64,000 nucleotides of DNA from an uncultured Bacteroidota bacterium (GTDB lineage: Bacteria > Bacteroidota > Bacteroidia > B-17B0 > Aurantibacillaceae). Position 1 is the first letter of the stretch. Each line of letters begins with the position of its first letter. The position numbers and the translations under genes were made by a program. Under the pieces are notes generated by a model. It saw only the letters and a list, made by a program, of their open reading frames with translations, ran no database searches and was not told where the DNA came from. Where the stretch lies: contig CAILKE010000004.1 of NCBI GenBank assembly GCA_903834765.1, positions 248,001 to 312,000 on the forward strand, given 5' to 3'. This document shows positions 1-7,492 of the stretch, piece by piece.

Positions 1-363
1 TACATCTGGTTTAATAATTTGCATGGTATCGTAAATGCCTAAACCTGCATAAACAGAGCCTCCTGGAGAGTTTAAGTAAATTTGAATGTCTTTTTTAGGA
101 TCAACAGATTCTAAAAATAATAATTGTGCTTGTACAATATTAGCAACTTGATCATTAATGCCTGTTCCTAAAAAAATAATACGATCCATCATTAATCGAG
201 AAAATACGTCTAATACAGAAACATTTAACTGACGCTCTTCAATAATATTTGGTGTTAGATTTCTAATACCTGGAGTAATAGCAGATACATAACTATCGTA
301 AGTTAAGCTATTGATGCCAACATGTTTGGTGGCATATTTTTTAAATTCATTTTGATCAAACAT
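1..363 (-). CDS. clpP: ATP-dependent Clp protease proteolytic subunit ClpP (N-terminal part)
   Basis: Serine-peptidase subunit of the ClpXP/ClpAP complexes that degrade regulatory and damaged cytoplasmic proteins. The 121 codons visible start at ATG 361-363 and run off the window edge. They contain the ClpP core strings DRIIFLG, QLLFLESVDPKKDI and YLNSPGGSVYAGLGIYDTM; the oxyanion-loop GGSV segment is present, while the catalytic Ser and His lie beyond the edge. The N-terminal extension of about 50 residues before the first core strand is usual for Bacteroidota ClpP. A perfect promoter lies upstream at 387-417. The family call is secure; only the C-terminal part is missing from view. Confidence 0.95.
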   Translation of the reverse strand, partial: MFDQNEFKKYATKHVGINSLTYDSYVSAITPGIRNLTPNIIEERQLNVSVLDVFSRLMMDRIIFLGTGINDQVANIVQAQLLFLESVDPKKDIQIYLNSPGGSVYAGLGIYDTMQIIKPDV

Positions 364-386
364 AATAATGGGTTTTAGTAATTAAA

Positions 387-417
387 CAAATGTAATTGTT
401 GCCGGCTATAAAGCAAA
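387..417 (-). promoter_or_regulatory. Predicted clpP promoter (Bacteroidota consensus)
   Basis: Read on the minus strand this is TTTG, 19 bases, then TACATTTG, an exact match to the Bacteroidota housekeeping promoter TTTG-N17-23-TAnnTTTG. Transcription would start near 380, leaving a leader of roughly 17 nt before the clpP ATG at 361-363. Confidence 0.75.
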
Positions 418-633
418 TAAAAAGCCAAAAACTTTTTAACGACATTTAGTCAGTAACGTGTTTTTTAGCGTAAATACTACCTATGTGATTTATATCACCA
501 CATTGGCTATTATTGATTTTATAATGAATTTGTGTGAAGAAAAAATTTCTGTCTGCTTGTTCTAGTTGCTTTATATAGAAAACACATTATCAGTTCGCCC
601 TTCGTCAACTCAAGAAAGGAAACGCGAACACAG

Positions 634-729
634 CCTAACATCATGCTCGATAGTTAAAACATTGTTAGTTCGAGTAAGCGCTGCCTCTTTGCGCTGTATT
701 GAGAGCGCACTGTAACATCATTCTCGATA
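634..729. repeat. Pair of short direct repeats in structured intergenic DNA
   Basis: Two copies, at 634-652 and 711-729, share 16 of 19 bases (core taacatcat-ctcgata) exactly 77 bases apart. The DNA between them can fold: CTAACA at 635-640 pairs with TGTTAG at 663-668, and AGCGC-type arms occur around 676-706. No ORF is present. Origin unknown; it could be a decayed mobile element or a structured RNA. Confidence 0.5.
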
Positions 730-796
730 TGTATTTGCAAAGAACAGGCAAATACTACTCGAATTGACAACCATATAACACAACACCTAACAAAAA

Positions 797-825
797 AAGA
801 AGTTACCGTTTTAAGGTAACTTCTT
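797..825. terminator. Terminator-like hairpin, likely serving the minus strand
   Basis: A perfect 11-bp stem (AAGAAGTTACC paired with GGTAACTTCTT) closes a 7-base loop. Minus-strand readthrough would meet a run of T immediately after the stem. The nearest upstream gene on that strand is the LamG protein ending at 1140, about 315 bases away. Confidence 0.55.
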
Positions 826-845
826 TATACAAAATTATTCGTTCT

Positions 846-1095
846 GTCATTCCGAACTTGATTCGGAATCTCTGTGAACATTAAATAACTGAGATGCTGA
901 ACATTCCGATAGCTATTGGTATCAGCTTGACCAAATAGTTTATTTCTATTTACAAATACAATAAATGTGAGATTGCTTCTTCGTTCCTCATCGCAATGAC
1001 GCTTCGTTACTAGTGAAACGTCATTGCGACGAAGTAAGCAATCTCACATCTAATAAAACTACATAGATGCTGAATCAAGTTCAGCATGACCGACT
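846..1095. repeat. Nested palindromic repeat cluster
   Basis: The centre is an imperfect hairpin with arms at 967-1001 and 1019-1047, carrying the sequence gagattgcttc...gcaatgacg and its complement. It is flanked by two further self-complementary units around 847-873 (attccgaac...attcggaat) and 1069-1090 (gctgaatcaagttcagc). Modules such as GTCATTGCGA and ATGCTGAACTTGATTCAGCAT are a known class of intergenic repeats in Bacteroidota and other bacteria. No coding potential. Confidence 0.7.
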
Positions 1096-1139
1096 AATTC
1101 AGCATGACTTGTTATTACATTTAAAAAAAACTTAATAAA

Positions 1140-2411
1140 CTATTGCAGCACAATTTTCCGAGTTTCAATTGTAACGCCTAATGCATTAATGAGATTAACA
1201 AAATAAATGCCTTTGCTTAATGAAGATACGTCAATAGCATTAGCAGCATCTTTATTTAAAACTACTTGCCCAACGTTATTGATAATTTTTATTGATGAAA
1301 ACTTTAGGACGCTTTTAATGTGTAACTCTGCTGTTGCAGGATTTGGATATAGCTCCACATTTTTTAATAGACTTAAGTCTTCAACCCCAACCGTTGATAA
1401 ACTTAAAGTAGCTACATTGCTGGTATCGCTGCAAGAGCCTGAACCCACTATACATCTGAAGGTTTGATTGTTGTTGTTAACTCCAATACTACTTACCGTT
1501 AATGTTTGTGTAGTAACACCACTATACTGCCCAGCGTTACTTAAATTTTGAAAACCTAACCCTAAATTAGTTTGCCATTGTAATGGTGAACCAGCTGTTG
1601 CAGATACCGTGAATACAGCATTACTACCCGAAGCTAAAGTTTGATTTGTTGGTTGGGAAACAATAGAAGTAACTGAGCATGCATTATACAAATCAGTTAT
1701 CTCTTGTTGTGTTAATGCACGATTCCAGATACCGATATCGTCAAGATTACCATTTAGCCAATATGGATTTGGTGGATATGTATCATAACCAAAACGAAGA
1801 ACAGATGAACAACTACTATTAGGAGTTGGTAGTATTGAGCTTGGAGAGCCATCAAGCACTCCGTCATAATAAAATGCTATATTTTGAGTAGCTAAAGAAT
1901 ATCTAACAATTAAATTATGCCAAACATTAGTACTAATAATTGTGTTCGAAGATACATTAGGATTAGTTCCCGATGAAACCTGATATTCTAAAGAATACGA
2001 ATCACCAGAATTTGCATCAATTATCCAACCATTATTACTTCCGCTACCCCTTTTAAATAAAAATGCAGTGGCATTTGAGCCATTACCGAATGTATTTACA
2101 TCAACCCAAAAAGAAATAGTAAAATCCGTGTTATTTAATCTTAATGGTGGTGAATCTGGAATTTCAATAAAATTACTTGTACCATCAAAACTATAAGCAC
2201 TATTAGCATTTCCAAATCGATCAGTTGTTAAAGTTGCTCCATTAACTGTTCCATCATTTGTATTAACACTTTCGTCAATGGCATTTCCATTAAAGGGCCA
2301 CCAACCTACTAAACCATTTGTGGGTACATAAGCAGGAACTGTTTGTGCTAAGCTTGTTACAGCAAATCCGGCAATGGCCAGAGCTGTTAAGAGTACACTT
2401 TTTTTATTCAT
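1140..2411 (-). CDS. Secreted LamG-like domain protein with T9SS sorting domain
   Basis: Predicted extracellular or cell-surface protein, 423 aa. Residues 1-22 form a Sec signal peptide ending in SLAQ. Residues about 33-245 resemble a LamG/concanavalin A-like jelly roll (GLVGWWPFNGNAIDES near the start, GNLDDIGIWNRALTQQEI near the end), a fold that commonly binds carbohydrate or acts as an adhesion module. Residues about 250-335 look like an Ig-like repeat (SQPTNQTLASGSNAVFTV). The last 75 residues are a T9SS type A sorting domain with VELYPNPA. No catalytic motif is visible, so binding or adhesion is inferred. The ATG at 2409-2411 starts the signal peptide. The gene stands alone, surrounded by repeat-rich DNA. 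Confidence 0.88.
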   Translation of the reverse strand: MNKKSVLLTALAIAGFAVTSLAQTVPAYVPTNGLVGWWPFNGNAIDESVNTNDGTVNGATLTTDRFGNANSAYSFDGTSNFIEIPDSPPLRLNNTDFTISFWVDVNTFGNGSNATAFLFKRGSGSNNGWIIDANSGDSYSLEYQVSSGTNPNVSSNTIISTNVWHNLIVRYSLATQNIAFYYDGVLDGSPSSILPTPNSSCSSVLRFGYDTYPPNPYWLNGNLDDIGIWNRALTQQEITDLYNACSVTSIVSQPTNQTLASGSNAVFTVSATAGSPLQWQTNLGLGFQNLSNAGQYSGVTTQTLTVSSIGVNNNNQTFRCIVGSGSCSDTSNVATLSLSTVGVEDLSLLKNVELYPNPATAELHIKSVLKFSSIKIINNVGQVVLNKDAANAIDVSSLSKGIYFVNLINALGVTIETRKIVLQ

Positions 2412-2502
2412 AGTATAATTGTTTTATACTACTCTGCCCCGCAGCAGCGGTTAGTTTAAATAAATCAGCGTGGGACAGTTGCAATTACTTGTAAGCGAGG
2501 GA

Positions 2503-2592
2503 GTCGAAGCCCTGTACAACAAAGTAAAGCAACGCCCACGCTTTACCGTGAGCGTTATGCTTAAACTTCCCTGTTGTACTTGAATTTTCGAC
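2503..2592. repeat. Compound imperfect hairpin, function unknown
   Basis: Outer arms GTCGAA (2503-2508) and TTCGAC (2587-2592), middle arms GTACAACA (2514-2521) and TGTTGTAC (2572-2579), and an inner stem AACGCCCACG (2531-2540) with CGTGAGCGTT (2547-2556, one wobble) nest within each other. A smaller hairpin TTAGC/GCTAA sits at 2611-2624. The block is richer in GC than its surroundings. It could be a structured RNA or the remnant of a mobile element. Confidence 0.55.
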
Positions 2593-2705
2593 TTTTCGCG
2601 AGCAGGATGGTTAGCAAACGCTAATGTGTTATTTTAAATAAAATACGTTATGTCATGTTTAATTTTTAATTGCTAATCAAATATACTTTTTTTTGTTCAG
2701 TTTTA

Positions 2706-2903
2706 GAGCCTGTTTAAATTTATATTGTAATAATTGTTATAATGTATTTTTGAGCGAAAAGAGGCAAATTTTGCAGAGATAGTTAGCTACTATCTCGAAA
2801 AATTTAACAGGGCAAATACCCAGTGGGTATTTGAGCCAGCATAGTGCGGGGGATAGCCAAAAAAACACATAACAAAATTATTAGATAAATTTTAAACAGG
2901 CTC
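2706..2903. mobile_element. MITE copy 1 (198 bp), TTA target duplication
   Basis: The ends are terminal inverted repeats (GAGCCTGTTTAAA and TTTAAACAGGCTC) flanked by direct TTA at 2703-2705 and 2904-2906. Inside are a GAGATAG/CTATCTC hairpin (2776-2796) and a 21-base palindrome at 2813-2833. The element is nearly identical to the copy at 10329-10488 in reverse orientation but carries about 40 extra internal bases around the palindrome. It has no transposase. The end sequence and 3-bp duplication are reminiscent of IS5-group elements; that family assignment is inference. Confidence 0.88.
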
Positions 2904-2940
2904 TTAAATGCAATTTGTTTTTTTCCATTATCTGGATTAA

Positions 2941-2981
2941 ACACAAAAGCCTCATTCAAATTTTGAATAAGGCTCTTGTGT
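2941..2981 (-). terminator. Hairpin terminator downstream of the T9SS cargo gene
   Basis: A long, almost continuous stem (acacaaaagcctcattcaaa with ttttgaataaggctcttgtgt, two wobble positions) lies 13 bases beyond the stop codon at 2995. Minus-strand transcription ends in a TTTTGTGTTT tract. Confidence 0.65.
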
Positions 2982-2994
2982 TTTATAAAATTAA

Positions 2995-4377
2995 TTATTG
3001 GATAGATATTCGTTTTACCACTTGTTTATTTTCAGCTGTTATTTTTACGAAGTAAACTCCACTGATTATATTACTTGTATTTATTTTTAAATTATTTGAA
3101 GTAAATAATTCAGATAATATTACTTGACCTAAGGTGTTTATAATTTGAATCATTCCCTTCTCAATAGTCGAACTTTGTAAATCTATATTCAAAATATCTG
3201 AAACAGGGTTTGGGTAAATTGTTATTGAAAAAGAGTCGTTTTTTAAATCTTGCATACTTGCGCAAGAGTTCACAGTTTGGGTTATTGTTGATGAATTTGA
3301 GCAGCCATTTATATCAGTTCCTGATACGGTGTAAGTAGTTGTAACAGTAGGAGAAACAGAAATAGTTGCGGTAGTTGCAGATGTATTCCAAGTGTAACTC
3401 ATGGCACCACTTGCCGTTAAATTTGCTGATTGACCTATACAAATTAAAGAATTACTTGTGGATGAAATTATAGTAGGAATTGGGTTAACCATAATTGTTG
3501 ACGATGAAGTTGAACAATTTGTTCCTTGACAGGCATCTAGAAATACGGTATAACTACCAGGCGCAGTAAAAGAAATATTTGTGGTACCGCTACTGGCAGC
3601 ACTAAACACTATATTAGCACTTGAAGCGCTCCAGGTAAATGTTGTGGGAGAAGATGCAGAAGAATAAGTAGCGTTAAGTGAAGTTGTTTGACAAATAGGA
3701 GAAGGTAACGATATTGAAAAAGTTAATGGTGATAGTGCAGTTAAAGTAATATCATCAACTGCAAACGAAGGATCAGTTCCTACGCCATCATCATTATTTG
3801 TCCAATTAAATGCAATTTTTACAGAGGGGTTATTGTTGGCAGATGCTGGAAGGGCAACAGTTCTTGAAGCCCACTGTCCTTGGCCGCCACCACAAACTGT
3901 TGTTTTTGGCATATTATCAATTAAAGCCCAAGTTAAACCGTCAAAATACCATAAAGTTGCATCATCCAGTATTCCACTGCCACCTTCAATATAATTAAAA
4001 CTGACTGATACAGTTGTACGAGCCGTGCAGTTTATTGTTGGAGATTCTGTTCTTTGGTTGGTTAGTGGGCAAAATAAAAGTCCACACAACCCTCCAGCAT
4101 CATAACTAGCGCCGCCAGTTGGGTTAAAAACACTGGTAACGTGTAATGTTTTGTTTCCATTAGTTGCAACCCCACAGCCAGGAGGCAGTACACCGCCTTC
4201 ATTATCACTTACCGTAAAAAAGTTAAAATCAGCGCCATTAGAACCAGTGCTTACATTTAAAGTCCAACCTGTACCGCCTGATGCGAAGTTTTCGGTATAA
4301 AAAACGGTTTGAGATAATGTAGAATTGCAAATTAAAACTGAAGTAAGTAAAAAAGCAAATAGTAGATTTTTTTTCAT
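2995..4377 (-). CDS. Secreted multidomain protein with T9SS sorting domain
   Basis: Predicted exported protein of 460 aa. I use the ATG at 4375-4377, which opens a clean signal peptide (MKKNLLFAFLLTSVLI... cut near LSQ); an in-frame upstream start adds seven residues and is less likely. Residues about 22-215 form a beta-rich, MAM/jelly-roll-like region (ENFASGGTGW at the start, FAVDDITL at the end). Residues about 220-365 hold two Ig/PKD-like segments rich in Ser and Thr. The C-terminus is a T9SS type A sorting domain (ITIYPNPVSDILNIDL ... GVYFVKITAE). No enzyme motif is seen. Binding or structural role at the cell surface is inferred from architecture only. Confidence 0.85.
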   Translation of the reverse strand: MKKNLLFAFLLTSVLICNSTLSQTVFYTENFASGGTGWTLNVSTGSNGADFNFFTVSDNEGGVLPPGCGVATNGNKTLHVTSVFNPTGGASYDAGGLCGLLFCPLTNQRTESPTINCTARTTVSVSFNYIEGGSGILDDATLWYFDGLTWALIDNMPKTTVCGGGQGQWASRTVALPASANNNPSVKIAFNWTNNDDGVGTDPSFAVDDITLTALSPLTFSISLPSPICQTTSLNATYSSASSPTTFTWSASSANIVFSAASSGTTNISFTAPGSYTVFLDACQGTNCSTSSSTIMVNPIPTIISSTSNSLICIGQSANLTASGAMSYTWNTSATTATISVSPTVTTTYTVSGTDINGCSNSSTITQTVNSCASMQDLKNDSFSITIYPNPVSDILNIDLQSSTIEKGMIQIINTLGQVILSELFTSNNLKINTSNIISGVYFVKITAENKQVVKRISIQ

Positions 4378-4618
4378 AGTTAAATATATTTTAATCAATA
4401 TTAAGGAATAGTTTTCACAAAATTAAAACAAAGATGTTATAAATCCACTTTACTTTAAAGATAAATTAAAAGCCCGCACTTTTATGTTAAAAGTAAAATT
4501 CTTTAAAACTAAAACAGTCTGTTTTTTCAATTGTTTACTAAACTAGTATTTGGTTTTAAAGTTTAAAAATATCTAAAAAATCATGTAATTTCAACACTTC
4601 TAAATTAATTTATTTATC

Positions 4619-6655
4619 ATGGAAATTAATCAATTTCAACAACACATATTGCAAGGTATTCCTTCCGAATTACCTCAACCAAAAGTTTACGAAAGCACCA
4701 TTAATCATGCACCTAAACGCAAGGATATTTTAAATAGCGAAGAAAAAAAATTAGCCATTCAAAATGCGTTACGTTATTTTGAAGCAAAGCATCATGCAGT
4801 TTTAGCTAAGGAATTTGCCGACGAATTAAAAACATACGGTCGAATTTACATGTACCGTTTTCGCCCGGATTATAAAATATTTGCTCGCCCTATAAACGAT
4901 TATCCTCATCAATCCATGCAAGCAGCTGCTATTATGCACATGCTAAGTAATAACTTAGATTATGCTGTTGCTCAGCATCCGCATGAGTTAATTACCTATG
5001 GAGGTAATGGCGCTGTGTTTCAAAACTGGGCACAGTACTTACTAACCATGCAGTATTTAGCTACTATGACAGATGAGCAAACCTTAGCATTATATAGTGG
5101 TCATCCCATGGGATTATTTCCTTCACATAAAGATGCGCCAAGAGTAGTTGTAACAAATGGAATGATGATTCCTAATTATAGCAAGCCGGATGATTGGGAA
5201 AAGTTTAATGCGTTAGGTGTAACTCAATATGGACAAATGACAGCAGGTTCATTTATGTACATTGGTCCACAAGGTATTGTGCATGGCACTTGCATTACTG
5301 TAATGAATGCGGCAAGAAGAGTTGCCCCCACTGCCCCCCAAGGTGGGGCAGGTCTGCTCTTTATTACCTGTGGTTTAGGTGGCATGAGCGGTGCTCAACC
5401 AAAGGCAGCAAAAATAGCCGATTTAGTTTCTGTTACCGCTGAAATCAATCCTAAGGCAGTTCACACGCGTCATTCTCAAGGTTGGGTAGATGAAGTATTT
5501 GATAATTTAGATTTATTAATTCCTCGTATTAAAACAGCACAAGCAAATAAAGAAGCGGTATCATTGGCCTATCAAGGTAATGTGGTTGATTTATGGGAAC
5601 GTTTGGTAAAAGAAAATATGCCGGTGGATATTGGATCAGACCAAACATCTTTACATAATCCTTGGGCCGGTGGCTATTATCCAGTTGGTTTATCGTTAGA
5701 AGAAAGTAACCAAATGATGGCTGAAAATCCAGATAAATTTAAAGAGGAAGTTCAAAAAACATTGGTACGTCATGCTACTGCGGTAAATACATTAAACGCC
5801 AAAGGCATGTATTTCTTTGATTATGGAAATGCCTTCTTATTAGAAGCAGGAAGAGCGGGCGCAGACATCTATCAAACAGAAAAGCCATTGAAAGGCGGAC
5901 ATGTTGGCGCAACCTTTAAATACAAAAGTTACGTGCAGGATATTTTAGGACCCATGTGCTTTGATTATGGCTTTGGTCCATTTCGTTGGGTTTGCACAAG
6001 TGCTAATGAAAATGATTTACGTAAAACCGATGAAATTGCCTTAGCAGTTTTAGAAGAAATTTATAAAACAGCTCCTGATGAAATTAAACAACAACTAAGC
6101 GATAATATTATTTGGATTCGTGATGCGATGAAAAATAATTTAGTGGTAGGCTCTCAAGCCCGCATTTTATATGCTGATAGCGAAGGGCGTGTAAAAATTG
6201 CAGAAGCCATTAATAAAGCCATTGCTAACAAAGAAATTTCGGCGCCTGTTGTATTAGGACGCGATCATCATGATGTTAGCGGAACGGACTCACCTTACCG
6301 CGAAACATCTAATATTTATGATGGCTCTAAATTCACCGCTGATATGGCTGTGCAAAATTTTGTAGGCGATAGTTTTAGAGGAGCCACCTGGATTAGTTTG
6401 CATAACGGCGGTGGAGTAGGTTGGGGCGAAGTAATCAACGGTGGTTTTGGTTTAGTGTTGGATGGAAGTGTAGATGCGGACAGACGATTAAAGTCTATGT
6501 TATTTTGGGATGTGAACAACGGAATTGCTCGCCGTGCTTGGGCTCGCAATAAAGAAGCCAACTTTGCCATTAAACGCGAAATGGAGCGTACACCTAATTT
6601 AAAAGTAACGCTGGCTAATTTGGTAGACGAATCTTTATTGACTAATTTATTTTAA
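4619..6655 (+). CDS. hutU: Urocanate hydratase
   Basis: Converts urocanate to 4-imidazolone-5-propionate, the second step of histidine degradation in the cytoplasm. The 678-residue product matches the long Bacteroidota form. Visible motifs are the NAD-binding GLGGMSGAQPKA (about residue 252) and FDYGFGPFRWVC, whose Cys is near residue 459 and corresponds to the family's conserved active-site cysteine. No hutH, hutI or hutG lies in the window, so the pathway genes must be elsewhere. The stretch around residues 235-246 (VAPTAPQGGAGL) is unlike the usual family sequence and is encoded by a GC-rich palindrome at 5331-5351. The frame is intact and the rest of the protein looks functional. Confidence 0.96.
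   Translation: MEINQFQQHILQGIPSELPQPKVYESTINHAPKRKDILNSEEKKLAIQNALRYFEAKHHAVLAKEFADELKTYGRIYMYRFRPDYKIFARPINDYPHQSMQAAAIMHMLSNNLDYAVAQHPHELITYGGNGAVFQNWAQYLLTMQYLATMTDEQTLALYSGHPMGLFPSHKDAPRVVVTNGMMIPNYSKPDDWEKFNALGVTQYGQMTAGSFMYIGPQGIVHGTCITVMNAARRVAPTAPQGGAGLLFITCGLGGMSGAQPKAAKIADLVSVTAEINPKAVHTRHSQGWVDEVFDNLDLLIPRIKTAQANKEAVSLAYQGNVVDLWERLVKENMPVDIGSDQTSLHNPWAGGYYPVGLSLEESNQMMAENPDKFKEEVQKTLVRHATAVNTLNAKGMYFFDYGNAFLLEAGRAGADIYQTEKPLKGGHVGATFKYKSYVQDILGPMCFDYGFGPFRWVCTSANENDLRKTDEIALAVLEEIYKTAPDEIKQQLSDNIIWIRDAMKNNLVVGSQARILYADSEGRVKIAEAINKAIANKEISAPVVLGRDHHDVSGTDSPYRETSNIYDGSKFTADMAVQNFVGDSFRGATWISLHNGGGVGWGEVINGGFGLVLDGSVDADRRLKSMLFWDVNNGIARRAWARNKEANFAIKREMERTPNLKVTLANLVDESLLTNLF
5331..5351. 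repeat. GC-rich palindrome embedded in the hutU coding sequence
   Basis: CTGCCCC (5331-5337) pairs with GGGGCAG (5345-5351). A near-duplicate TGCCCCCA precedes it at 5323-5330. In AT-rich surroundings this stands out and resembles the CCCC...GGGG intergenic palindromes common in Bacteroidota genomes. Confidence 0.6.
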
Positions 6656-6667
6656 CCATTAGAAAAA

Positions 6668-7492
6668 ATGGAAAAAATAAAATTATTTGAAGAAAAGAAA
6701 GTGCGTTCTCAGTGGAATGAGGATGATGCGAAATGGTATTTCTCAATTATTGATGTCATTGAGATATTGACTGGAAGTACTATCCCAAAGCGCTATTGGA
6801 GTGATTTAAAGAAAAAATTAACTCTAGAAGGAAGCCAGTTGTACGAGAAAATCGTACAACTGAAATTTGAAGCAGCTGATGGTAAAAAATATGCGACTGA
6901 TACTGCTGATACTGAAACATTACTTCGACTCATTCAGTCTATTCCTAGTCCAAAGGCAGAGCCATTTAAACAATGGCTAGCGAAGGTTGGATACGAACGT
7001 ATGCAAGAGATAGCTGATCCAGAACAAAGTTTGGATAGAGCTAGAGAAAATTGGCAAAAATTAGGACGTAGTGAAAAGTGGATTCAGCAGCGTATGACGG
7101 GACAGGAGACCCGAAATAAACTAACAGATTATTGGAAGGAAAGTGGAGTAAAAAAAACGGATGAGTTTGCATTGCTAACAAATATTATCCATCAAGAATG
7201 GACAGGGCTTACTGTTAAAAAACATAAAGATTTAAAGAATCTTAAAGCCCAAAACCTTCGAGATCACATGAGTGAGGCAGAATTGATTTTTACTGCCTTA
7301 GCCGAATTATCAACAAGACAAATAGCTGAAGCCGAACACGCAAAAGGGTTAAAACAAAATGCAATAGCTAGTAAAAAAGGCGGAAATGTTGCTAAAAATG
7401 CTCGTAAACAATTAGAAAATCAGACAAGAAAAAATGTTGTAACGGGTGAAAACTTTTTGCCCCCAGTTAAAGGAAATAAAAAATTAAAATGA
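6668..7492 (+). CDS. Bro-N / DinD-like protein (phage antirepressor family)
   Basis: 274 aa. The N-terminal 110 residues look like a Bro-N domain (WYFSIIDVIEILTGS, then a YWSDLKKKL segment), a DNA-binding module of phage and viral antirepressors. The C-terminal half resembles E. coli DinD, which is also 274 aa: FALLTNIIHQEWTGLT, LKNLKAQNLRDHMSEAEL and a basic tail. DinD is SOS-induced and inhibits RecA filaments in E. coli; whether this homologue does so is unknown. It starts 12 bases after hutU and its last four bases overlap the next gene (ATGA), so it is probably co-transcribed. No other phage gene is nearby, which suggests a domesticated or recently inserted single gene. Confidence 0.82.
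   Translation: MEKIKLFEEKKVRSQWNEDDAKWYFSIIDVIEILTGSTIPKRYWSDLKKKLTLEGSQLYEKIVQLKFEAADGKKYATDTADTETLLRLIQSIPSPKAEPFKQWLAKVGYERMQEIADPEQSLDRARENWQKLGRSEKWIQQRMTGQETRNKLTDYWKESGVKKTDEFALLTNIIHQEWTGLTVKKHKDLKNLKAQNLRDHMSEAELIFTALAELSTRQIAEAEHAKGLKQNAIASKKGGNVAKNARKQLENQTRKNVVTGENFLPPVKGNKKLK

Larger units (their letters stand above)
364..1139. other. Long non-coding region with repeats
   Basis: This 776-base gap has no convincing gene. It holds the clpP promoter, a pair of direct repeats (634-652 and 711-729), a terminator-like hairpin (797-825) and a cluster of nested palindromes (846-1095). The rest, about 430-600, is AT-rich with no feature I recognise. Confidence 0.7.
2412..2994. other. Non-coding region with compound hairpin, MITE and terminator
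   Basis: This 583-base gap holds a GC-richer structured block (about 2430-2630), a complete MITE (2706-2903) and the terminator hairpin of the next gene (2941-2981). No ORF with plausible coding features was seen. Confidence 0.7.

Noticed and set aside
620-760. Possible integron attC site (GCCTAAC at 633-639)
   Set aside because: No matching GTTRRRY partner at the expected distance and no integrase or cassette genes.
2495-2520. tmRNA or tRNA T-arm-like string (GGGCTTCGACTCCC on the minus strand)
   Set aside because: No acceptor stem, no CCA and no tag-peptide region were found around it; the surrounding arms form a different nested hairpin.
5321-5355. hutU as a pseudogene because of the palindromic insert
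   Set aside because: The reading frame and all downstream catalytic motifs are intact and the local length is close to that of the family.
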